A DNA stretch of 34,003 nucleotides from Bacteroidales bacterium (GTDB lineage Bacteria > Bacteroidota > Bacteroidia > Bacteroidales > Bacteroidaceae), in NCBI GenBank assembly GCA_004557035.1, contig SFFB01000035.1, positions 1 to 34,003 of the forward strand, read 5' to 3'. Each line of letters begins with the position of its first letter. Positions within the stretch are counted from its first letter, which is position 1. The translations under genes and the position numbers were made by a program. Shown here in pieces: positions 8,184 through 14,963 of this stretch. The notes under the pieces were generated by a model. The model did not search any database and was not told the origin of the DNA. It saw only the letters and a list, made by a program, of their open reading frames with translations.

Positions 8184-9740
8184 TTACTGAATGATAGTAG
8201 CTTCTTTCATCAAGGGGTTGTTCTCAAGTTCGTAGGTAGGAATTGAGAAGTAGTAAACCTTGTCGTTGTAGTTGGTGGCACCTTGGTTGCCGATGGTAAC
8301 GCCATATTTGTCGTTGGCGGGACGCTGAAGGTCCTTCTTGAAGCGCTTGGCAGTGATCAGGCTTCTGCCTTCACCCCAAAGCTCAACACGCCACTCGAAG
8401 TAGATTTCGTCGAGCAGCTCGCTGGCACTCATCGAGGCGAGAGCGGCAGCCTTGTTGGCATCGCGTTCTTCTACGAGAGGCTGGAGGTAGCTGACGGCAG
8501 TACCGGCGTCGCCGAGGCGAGCGGCAGCTTCAGCAGCGAGGAGATAAGCCTCTTCCACACGCATAAAGTGGATGTCGTTACGCCAGTTTTTGTCACCCAT
8601 AGCGGTACGGCCGTTGTCGAAGAACTTGTTGATGGGGAGGAGGAAGGTGGGCACCTGAACGAACTGTCCACCACTGTAGAAACCAAACCAGTTTTTACGG
8701 GCGTCGGTGGCGGGAATCTGGCTGAAGAGGTCAGAGTTGATGCTCTTCACGTCGCCGGCAGCAGTATAGCCGTAGGTGAAGTAGTCCATCATACCCCAGA
8801 AGGTGCAGAGATCACCGGTGTTGTTCTCGTTGATGTCGATACCCCACATCCAGTTGTTGTTGTTGATGGTGTTGAAACCGTAGAAGAGTTCACTCTGCGG
8901 GAGGATGCTCTTGTCGGTAATCTGCAGAGCCAAGTCGGCAGCCTGGAGGGCAGCTGCATAGTCACCTGCGGCACCACGCTGCATCAGGACATAAGCCTTG
9001 AGCGTCTGGCAGACGTCGTAGTTGGGCTGGTCGATACCGGTCAATTCATACCCATCATTGGCCGCATTGACATAAGCCGTGAAGGCTTCGTCAAGGTCTT
9101 TGAGGATGAAGTTGTAGACCGAGTCAACAGTCTGGGGTGAACCGGCAGCGTCAACCACCTTGTCGTAGACGGGCAGAATCTTCTGGGTTTTGCTGGTCTC
9201 GTAGTTACGGGCATAGTTGACCACGAGGTTGAAGTAGGCCCATGCACGAGCCACCTTGGCGGCAGCAAAATAGAGTTTCTGCTCGTCACCTTCGGGCTCA
9301 ACGCCACCCACGGCCTCGATACAGCTGTTTGCATCGTAGATTATCTTATAATAGGTGGTCCAGATGACAGACGAACGTTCGGCATTGGCCGTGGCGTTGA
9401 TGAGACGTGCATCGTCGAGGAACCAGCCATAGTTGCAGCCGCGAGAGAAGACCATATCACCGCTCATGAGGTCAGTGGCGATGTCGACACTCTTCTGGCC
9501 GAAGTCGTGCTGCTGAGACGTACCGCCAGACCGCCAAGAGATGAGGCGACTGGTCACACTGTTCATCTGGCCGAGCATTACATTTGCATTCCATTTGGCA
9601 GCTTCGCTCACCTGCTTGTCGGTGGCATAGTAGCCTTCGGGCTCGCGGTCGAGGAAGTCGGACGAGCAAGAAGTCGTCAGCACTGCTGTGGCGAGGCACA
9701 GGGCGCCGGCTGCCCACTTAAAGATATTTTTTGTGTTCAT
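8184..9740 (-). CDS. SusD/RagB-family nutrient-binding outer-membrane lipoprotein (left pair)
   Basis: The 518-residue product begins with a lipoprotein signal peptide ending LTTSC25, followed by SSDFLDREPEGYY, the usual SusD N-terminal phrase. SusD proteins are surface lipoproteins that act as a hinged lid over the SusC barrel and bind the substrate. Mid-protein helical segments (AKVARAWAYFNLVVNYA) fit the SusD TPR-like helices. The C-terminal phrases FEWRVELWGEGRSLITAKRF and YYFSIPTYELENNPLM are characteristic of RagB/SusD. It is encoded 45 nt after its susC partner. No glycan-degrading enzyme lies nearby, so the substrate cannot be guessed. Known ligands of this family include glycans and peptides. 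Confidence 0.94.
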   Translation of the reverse strand: MNTKNIFKWAAGALCLATAVLTTSCSSDFLDREPEGYYATDKQVSEAAKWNANVMLGQMNSVTSRLISWRSGGTSQQHDFGQKSVDIATDLMSGDMVFSRGCNYGWFLDDARLINATANAERSSVIWTTYYKIIYDANSCIEAVGGVEPEGDEQKLYFAAAKVARAWAYFNLVVNYARNYETSKTQKILPVYDKVVDAAGSPQTVDSVYNFILKDLDEAFTAYVNAANDGYELTGIDQPNYDVCQTLKAYVLMQRGAAGDYAAALQAADLALQITDKSILPQSELFYGFNTINNNNWMWGIDINENNTGDLCTFWGMMDYFTYGYTAAGDVKSINSDLFSQIPATDARKNWFGFYSGGQFVQVPTFLLPINKFFDNGRTAMGDKNWRNDIHFMRVEEAYLLAAEAAARLGDAGTAVSYLQPLVEERDANKAAALASMSASELLDEIYFEWRVELWGEGRSLITAKRFKKDLQRPANDKYGVTIGNQGATNYNDKVYYFSIPTYELENNPLMKEATIIQ

Positions 9741-9785
9741 AATGCGTTTTAGTTTTTAATGTTTAACCTTTCTCTTGCTTGCTGT

Positions 9786-12700
9786 TTAGAGCGTCACTTT
9801 CAGACCGAAGGTTACGCTTGAAGAGGGCAGATACTGAGTCCAGTCGCTCATACCTGAGATAGAGGTGCTGGAGAGGAAGCCCTTGCGTGCAGAGATGTAG
9901 AAGAGGTTTTCGCCGTTCACATAAATCTGGGCGTTCTTCACGAAGCCGAGGCGAGCCTTGAGGGCTGCGGGGAGGTTCCAGGCGAGAGCCACATTGTTGA
10001 GGCTAAGGTAGCTGCGGCTGATGAGCCAGCGGTCAGAACTTGCATTGGCATATTTGCCGACAGAGCCATAATTGCCGGAGAGCTTGGGCACGTCGGTGAC
10101 GTCACCGGGCTTCTGCCAGCGGTTTTCGATGTCCTTATGCCAGTTGTTGGCACCGGCAACACCGTCGGCCATCAAGTGCTGATAGGTCTGGTCGTAAGAC
10201 TTGCCACCGAGAGCGTAAGAGAAGGTGGTGCTGAGGGTGAAGTCTTTCACGCGGAGGTCGAAACCGAAACCGCCGGTGAGTTTGGGCAGTGCGCTTTCGC
10301 CGATGAAGAGTTTGGTGGCAGAGTTCCAGTCTTCGGTGAGTTCAGAAGATACGGTGTATTCTTCGCCCTTGTGCTGGCTCTTGAACACTTCCATGTCGGT
10401 GATGGCAGCGGTAGAACCGTCGGCAAATGTGGCGGTGTATTTGTTCCACTGAGCGTTACCGTTTTCAGGATTTACGCCGGCATACTGACGGAGGTAGTAG
10501 TCGTACATGCTGTGACCCTTCTGCCAGCCGTAGGCGCTGGTGTTGTAGAAGTCTTTTTCCTGACCGGTGATGTCGTCCATAGGCATCTTCACGATTTCGT
10601 TTTTATAGTGCGAACCGTTCAAGCGGATGTCCAAAGCGACGTCGGGAGTCTTGATGGCGTGGGCAACGAGGTTGAATTCCACACCCGAGTTGCGCATCTT
10701 ACCGTCGTTGACAGGATAAGAAGAGTAACCGATAGAAGAAGGCGTGCTCTTCATGAAGATCATATCGTAAGTGAGCTTGTTGAAGTAGTTGAACTCACCC
10801 TCGATGATGTCGAGGAGGTTGAACTCAAGACCCACGTTGAAGTTTGAAGTCTTCTCCCAAGTGAGGTCTTTGTTACCCTTGGAGCTGAACACGATGACGG
10901 GATCCAGACCATTGTTGCGGAGGGCATAGAGGTCAGAATAGGGATAGTATGCCAAGAGGCCGCTCACACCGATGCTCTGGTTACCGATAAGACCCCAGCT
11001 GGCTTTGAGCTTCAAGTTCTTGAAGATGTCCTGGTTGGCCATGAACGACTCTTTGGTGATGTTCCAGGCAGCACCCACAGAGCCGAAGTTACCCCAGCGG
11101 TTGCCTTTGGCGAAACGGCTTGAACCGTCGGCACGGAAGGCAGCGTTGAAGAAGTACTTCTCGTTGAAGTCGTAAGCCACCTGACCGAACCAGCTGTCGA
11201 GTGAATAGCCATAGTTGTAACCGGTGATGTCGTCAATCACCACGGCGTTACCGAGTGTGGGGTCGTCGGAGCGCACGAGGTTGTTTTTAGAGGCATACTG
11301 GTATTCGTTTTTACGCCAGTAAGACTCGTGACCCACGAAGGCGCTCACGTGGTGGACATTGTCGTAGGTGTGACCCCAGTTGAGAATCTGGTTGCCCGTG
11401 ATGGTGCGGTTGAGGCTCTTTTCGTCGTCGATACGTCCGAGGCCTTCGGCGTCACCATAGAAGGGGTTGGTCAGCGCATAGGCGTGGCTGTTGTAGAAGG
11501 TATAAGCCAAGTTGGCTTGGAAGCGGAAATCTTTGAGGAAAGTGGCTTCCAGCGTACCTTTACCGTTGAACTGGTCAACTTTGGCATTGTTTTGGTCGAG
11601 AGTGGCACAGCCGGCAGGGTTGATACCCCAAGCATAGGTACGGCCATTACCGGTTTGGTTACCATAGTCAAACTTGTAGCCACCCACAACGTTATCCCAA
11701 ACGAGATTACCGTTGGCGTCATGCTGATAAACAGGGAAGATGGGCGGACAGTTGTTCATGAAGTCGAGGGCGTTGTTGGCAGCACTTGCGTCCTGCACAG
11801 GAGCGTTGCTCTCGAGGTTGGCATAAGAGAGATTGACCGTACCCTTCAACCAAGGCGTAATCTTGGTTTCGATGTTAGAGCGTACGGAGAAACGCTGGAA
11901 GTCTGCACCCACGAGGTAGCCCTTGTCTTTGGTGTAACCAATTGAGGTGTAGAACTGGGTGTTATCGCTACCACCTGAGAGGTTGATGCTACCATCAAAC
12001 TTCTGGCCGGTGCGGAAGAGAGCGTCTTTCCAGCTTTCGGGCGAATATTTACGGGTGACATCCTCTTTGAAGCGGCCCGTAGCGGGGTCGATGAGTTGGT
12101 TTCCTGCAGCGTTCCACATGTTGTATTCTGAAGAGAAACCACCATTATCATAGTCAAAGATCCATTCGCTTGCATTCCAGGCGGCAGTGGCTTCGTCTTG
12201 GCCATCGCCGTATTGACTTTGGTTTTTCAAGCCTTCCCAGCTGAGCTCAACATAGCGCTCGGGCGACTTAATGACGTCGTAGGTGGGTATCCAGCGGCCG
12301 CTTACGCTATATTTCACGTCGGCGCCGATGCTGAGCTGGCCCTTCTCACCGCGCTTGGTGGTGATGATGAGCACACCGTTGGCACCACGCGAACCGTAGA
12401 GGGCGGCAGCGGTGGCATCTTTCATGATGTCGATTGAGGCAATGTCCTTGGGGTCGATGCTGGAGAACGAACCGGCATAGGGCATACCATCGAGGATGAT
12501 AAGCGGTTCAACGCTACTGTAGAGCGAACCGATACCACGAATAAGGATGGTAGAAGAGCTACCAGGGTTACCATCACTCTGGATGACCTGTACACCGGCC
12601 ACCTCACCCTGGAGGGCTTGGGTCACTTCGGTGGTAGATTTGGCTTCAACCTTTTCGCCTTTAACCTTAGCGGCGGCACCGGTAAACGAAGCCTTGGTGG

Positions 12701-13031
12701 CGCGGCCGTATGCCACGACGTAAGCCTCGCCGAGTGTCTGCTCGTTGTCTTTCATGACTACGTTGACGTTTCCGGCGATAGACACGGTGGTAGACGCCAT
12801 GCCGAGGTAGGTCACATCAAGGTGCTTGGCAGAAGCCGGCACGTTGGTCAATGTGAACTTACCATTGCCATCGGTCGTCGTGGCCACTTTTGCACCTTTC
12901 ACTTTCACTGAAGCACCAACAACAGGTTCGCCGCTTTCGTTAACGACGCGACCCGTTACGCGCTTCTGAGCGGAAGCACCCGCTGCCGTCATCAGCAACG
13001 CGGCTCCCAGGAGCACTAACTTTTTGTTCAT
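9786..13031 (-). CDS. SusC/RagA-family TonB-dependent transporter (left pair)
   Basis: The 1081-residue product is a SusC-type outer-membrane importer. It has a signal peptide cleaved after ASA21, a carboxypeptidase-regulatory-like domain (about 24-100, RVTGRVVNESGEPVVGASV), a TonB-box-like VVAYG region, a plug domain (about 115-230, ending DIMKDATAAALYGSRGANG) and a long beta-barrel ending VTFGLKVTL. SusC moves ligands handed over by SusD using TonB energy. The first 51 nt match the right susC at 47 positions although the barrels differ widely. The start codon lies inside the left arm of the inverted repeat flanking the recombinase gene. A consensus promoter about 195 nt upstream points towards this gene, so in the sequenced orientation it is probably the expressed pair. 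Confidence 0.95.
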   Translation of the reverse strand: MNKKLVLLGAALLMTAAGASAQKRVTGRVVNESGEPVVGASVKVKGAKVATTTDGNGKFTLTNVPASAKHLDVTYLGMASTTVSIAGNVNVVMKDNEQTLGEAYVVAYGRATKASFTGAAAKVKGEKVEAKSTTEVTQALQGEVAGVQVIQSDGNPGSSSTILIRGIGSLYSSVEPLIILDGMPYAGSFSSIDPKDIASIDIMKDATAAALYGSRGANGVLIITTKRGEKGQLSIGADVKYSVSGRWIPTYDVIKSPERYVELSWEGLKNQSQYGDGQDEATAAWNASEWIFDYDNGGFSSEYNMWNAAGNQLIDPATGRFKEDVTRKYSPESWKDALFRTGQKFDGSINLSGGSDNTQFYTSIGYTKDKGYLVGADFQRFSVRSNIETKITPWLKGTVNLSYANLESNAPVQDASAANNALDFMNNCPPIFPVYQHDANGNLVWDNVVGGYKFDYGNQTGNGRTYAWGINPAGCATLDQNNAKVDQFNGKGTLEATFLKDFRFQANLAYTFYNSHAYALTNPFYGDAEGLGRIDDEKSLNRTITGNQILNWGHTYDNVHHVSAFVGHESYWRKNEYQYASKNNLVRSDDPTLGNAVVIDDITGYNYGYSLDSWFGQVAYDFNEKYFFNAAFRADGSSRFAKGNRWGNFGSVGAAWNITKESFMANQDIFKNLKLKASWGLIGNQSIGVSGLLAYYPYSDLYALRNNGLDPVIVFSSKGNKDLTWEKTSNFNVGLEFNLLDIIEGEFNYFNKLTYDMIFMKSTPSSIGYSSYPVNDGKMRNSGVEFNLVAHAIKTPDVALDIRLNGSHYKNEIVKMPMDDITGQEKDFYNTSAYGWQKGHSMYDYYLRQYAGVNPENGNAQWNKYTATFADGSTAAITDMEVFKSQHKGEEYTVSSELTEDWNSATKLFIGESALPKLTGGFGFDLRVKDFTLSTTFSYALGGKSYDQTYQHLMADGVAGANNWHKDIENRWQKPGDVTDVPKLSGNYGSVGKYANASSDRWLISRSYLSLNNVALAWNLPAALKARLGFVKNAQIYVNGENLFYISARKGFLSSTSISGMSDWTQYLPSSSVTFGLKVTL

Positions 13032-13036
13032 AATAT
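13011..13036 (-). repeat. Left arm of inverted repeat at susC 5' end (candidate inversion site)
   Basis: Read on the minus strand, 26 bases from ATATT through the ATG and ATGAACAAAAAGTTAGTG to GCTC are identical to 14938-14963 on the plus strand. Similarity continues into the signal-peptide coding region, including a 17-base identical run. Upstream of the ATATT the two sequences diverge abruptly. Part of the identity could reflect a shared signal peptide, since another gene in the window (26301) also begins ATGAACAAAAAGTT. Confidence 0.7.
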
Positions 13037-13039
13037 AAC

Positions 13040-13220
13040 CGTTAAATTAAACATTGTGTGTGTTTGCTATTCAGATGTATGATAAGCCTAAGTTTAGCCG
13101 TGTCATTATGCTTGAAAAGCACAACGCCTTTCGCCCTGCCTTCACGGCTGGTCGAAAGTGTTTCTCTTGGTAGATTGAGCTAAATTGTTATGCATAAAAC
13201 GTATAGATATGCCGTAACAA
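13040..13220 (-). promoter_or_regulatory. Long, potentially structured susC leader
   Basis: About 185 nt separate the predicted transcription start from the left susC ATG. The leader can form a closing helix AGCCGTG (13096-13102) with CACGGCT (13143-13149) around smaller hairpins such as GCTT-GAA-AAGC (13110-13120). CTTTCG and CGAAAG form a further possible pair across about 13129-13158. No known riboswitch class is recognised. Because the leader lies inside the candidate invertible segment, it would travel with the promoter. Confidence 0.4.
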
Positions 13221-13224
13221 GGTG

Positions 13225-13255
13225 CAAAGGTAATATTTAATTTTTGCAAACCAAA
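13225..13255 (-). promoter_or_regulatory. Bacteroidota-type promoter for the left susC
   Basis: On the minus strand TTTG (13252-13255) is followed after exactly 19 bp by TACCTTTG (13225-13232), a full match to the TTTG-N19-TAnnTTTG consensus. It points at the left susC. No equivalent is seen in the 111 nt before the right susC. Confidence 0.75.
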
Positions 13256-13387
13256 TTAAAAGATGATGTAAAAGACAAAAAATTAACACTGTGACCGCTC
13301 AAAAGGTGCCGAAATGCTATTTATTGGTTGCAAAATTGATAGTTTGAATAGATTTTTAATGGAAGGATGAAGAGGCGGATGTGGAGT

Positions 13388-13637
13388 TGAGCGGCAGGGC
13401 AAGCCCTGAAGGGGCGCAACATAACAGCCCAGGTCGTAGGCCTGGGCCTAACGTTATCTCCTATAATTCCGGCCTGTAAGGTCGGCACCTCCAGCGACTG
13501 ATTATAGATATATCATTCAACTTATCCATTCCGAAATGTGCCGACCTTTCAGGCCGGATTATGGTGAGTACACCAAACCCAGGCCTGACGACCTGGGCTA
13601 ATATGTTACGGCCTTTCAGGCCTTACGCGGCCGCTCA
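13388..13637. repeat. Nested palindromic repeat element, copy 2 (about 250 bp)
   Basis: The three nested arm pairs and their order are the same as at 7702-7951. Outer arms are TGAGCGGC and GCCGCTCA; middle arms are CAGCCCAGGTCGTAGG (from about 13425) and CCTGACGACCTGGGCT (to about 13599). Inner arms are ATTCCGGCCTG...GGTCGGCAC (13466-13487) and GTGCCGACC...AGGCCGGATT (13538-13560). The core between the inner arms is AT-rich and only partly like copy 1 (an AGCGAC-GATTAT block is shared). It lies between the susC promoter and the recombinase gene, inside the candidate invertible segment. Confidence 0.85.
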
Positions 13638-13688
13638 ATAAATCGCCATCTCTTTTATTAATTATATCCCATCCACACTTCCGTCCCA

Positions 13689-13713
13689 TTTTTGTTACTC
13701 ATCTTGTGACTCA
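13689..13713 (+). repeat. Tandem GTKACTCA motifs upstream of recombinase gene
   Basis: TTTTGTTACTCA is followed directly by TCTTGTGACTCA, giving a 12-bp period. A like pair (TTTTGTGACCCG, TTTTGTGACTCG) lies just after the recombinase stop at 14847-14870 in the same orientation. They may be recombinase arm-binding or regulatory sites; the role is inferred from position only. Confidence 0.5.
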
Positions 13714-13748
13714 TTTTTATGTTTCACCCTTTCACAAATCTATCTATT

Positions 13749-14831
13749 ATGGTAAAACCCACTTATCCCAAAGACCCCGTCACCGTGCGGTTCAGACCGT
13801 TGGCGCGAGGCAGGCAATCTATTTATCTCGACATTTACCACAATGGTTGCCGGCGTTACGAGTTTCTCCGTCTCTATCTTTGGCCGGCACAACGGGGCGA
13901 CCAAGCCTCCCGGCAACACAACGACGAGGTGATGAAACAGGCTATGGCCATCAAGGCAAGACGCACGCAAGAGTGTTTGTTGCGAACCCAATCGGCACAC
14001 CACCGGAAATGCCCAAGTCTGCTGTTCACCGACTGGATGGCCGGAGTGCATCTCACAACTTTCCTTGCCGGCCGACGTGTGAGACTGCATGAGGTAGACA
14101 AACCCATGCTGCTCGATTTCATTCACCACCTCCACTCCACAACCAGTCGCCGAGGCGGCCCGCTCAATCCTTCTTCGGCCGGTCTCTATTTTGCCGCTGT
14201 GGTGAGTGCCCTGCAACAGGCCTGTTGCGACGGTTTGATTGATGAAAATCCCGCACGACGCTTGAGCGCTGAAGAGCGGAAAGTCTTGGCAAGCCCGGGA
14301 CCGCGCCATAGCCACCTCACCATCGACGAGATCAAAGCTCTTCAAGCCGTGGGCCATCGGCGCGGCAAAGACACGTTGGCAGCTTTTCTCTTCGCCTGCT
14401 TCACCGGCCTGCGCTTCAGCGATGTGGCCACGCTTCGCCACACAGACATCAAGACCGAAGGCGAGCGGCGCTACATTGACAAGACTATGGTCAAGACGCG
14501 ACGCCACATCGTCATTCCGCTCTCGGCAAGCGCAGAGCGATGGTTGCCCCAATCTCAGGGCCCCAACGGCGGCCTGGTGTTCCGTCTGCCTACATTCCGC
14601 TGGGTGGAAATCTGCCTAAAACGCATGGCCCGGGACGCCGGCATTGCCAAAGACCTCACCTTCCACAGCGCCCGCCACACCTTCGCCACCCTGCAAATCA
14701 CACTGGGCAGCGACCTCTACACCGTAAGCCGACTGCTGGGCCACAGCAACATCCGCAGCACGCAAATCTATGCCGACATCGTGGAGCAGAAAAAGCTGGA
14801 AGCCGTCAGCCGTTTCGACGACGTGTTTTGA
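13749..14831 (+). CDS. Tyrosine recombinase/integrase between the two susC genes
   Basis: The 360-residue protein is a complete tyrosine site-specific recombinase. It has an N-terminal arm-binding-like part (about 1-45), a SAM-like core-binding region (about 90-185) and a catalytic domain. The catalytic set R222 (TGLRFSD), K249 (MVKTRR), H306 and R309 (HSARHTF), H332 (LLGHSNIRST) and Y341 (QIYAD) is all present. Such enzymes cut and rejoin two DNA sites through a 3'-phosphotyrosine. The chosen start (MVKPTYPKD) fits Bacteroidota integrases; an ATG 30 nt earlier is possible. No tRNA, excisionase, relaxase or cargo set is seen, so a local inversion role is more likely than that of an integrative element. 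It lies between divergent susC genes, inside their inverted repeat. Confidence 0.93.
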   Translation: MVKPTYPKDPVTVRFRPLARGRQSIYLDIYHNGCRRYEFLRLYLWPAQRGDQASRQHNDEVMKQAMAIKARRTQECLLRTQSAHHRKCPSLLFTDWMAGVHLTTFLAGRRVRLHEVDKPMLLDFIHHLHSTTSRRGGPLNPSSAGLYFAAVVSALQQACCDGLIDENPARRLSAEERKVLASPGPRHSHLTIDEIKALQAVGHRRGKDTLAAFLFACFTGLRFSDVATLRHTDIKTEGERRYIDKTMVKTRRHIVIPLSASAERWLPQSQGPNGGLVFRLPTFRWVEICLKRMARDAGIAKDLTFHSARHTFATLQITLGSDLYTVSRLLGHSNIRSTQIYADIVEQKKLEAVSRFDDVF

Positions 14832-14942
14832 GGCTGAGTCGCTCGGTTTTGTGACCCGTTTTGTGACTCGCGGCATTTTACCGTTCTACTCCTATAATAT
14901 ATATACATCCACTTTTGAGCCTTTCGGGCTTCCGTTCATATT
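14832..14942 (+). other. Spacer between recombinase gene and right susC
   Basis: There is no match to TAnnTTTG on the plus strand: the three TTTG occurrences are preceded by CG, CC or CA instead of TA. An AT-rich stretch (14888-14907) and a small AGCC-TTTC-GGGCT hairpin (14918-14930) are present. Right-hand susC transcription in this orientation would rely on readthrough from the recombinase gene or on a non-consensus promoter. Confidence 0.5.
14847..14870 (+). repeat. Tandem GTGACYCG motifs downstream of recombinase gene
   Basis: TTTTGTGACCCG and TTTTGTGACTCG stand head to tail, starting 16 nt after the recombinase stop. They mirror the pair at 13689-13713 in sequence, 12-bp period and orientation. 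Confidence 0.5.
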
Positions 14943-14963
14943 ATGAACAAAAAGTTAGTGCTC
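14938..14963 (+). repeat. Right arm of inverted repeat at susC 5' end, overlapping a palindrome
   Basis: This is the 26-base partner of 13011-13036. The arm overlaps a perfect palindrome GTTCATATTATGAAC (14934-14948; 7-bp arms, 1-nt centre) that spans the start codon. The left arm has only the inner half of this palindrome. Palindromic cores are typical of tyrosine-recombinase crossover sites, but no crossover position can be proved from sequence. Confidence 0.65.

Larger units (their letters stand above)
13011..14963. mobile_element. Candidate invertible segment with recombinase between two susC genes
   Basis: The segment is bounded by the inverted arms at 13011-13036 and 14938-14963. It contains a tyrosine recombinase gene, a leftward promoter with a long leader and a nested palindrome. 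Inversion would leave both susC open reading frames intact but swap which of them lies downstream of the promoter at 13225-13255. Recombinase-driven SusC/SusD phase variation is known in Bacteroides; its occurrence here is inferred from architecture. Confidence 0.55.

Noticed and set aside
13388..14963. Integrative mobile element such as a conjugative transposon or prophage
   Set aside because: The integrase is alone: no tRNA target, relaxase, excisionase, phage or cargo genes, and flanking susC genes are intact.
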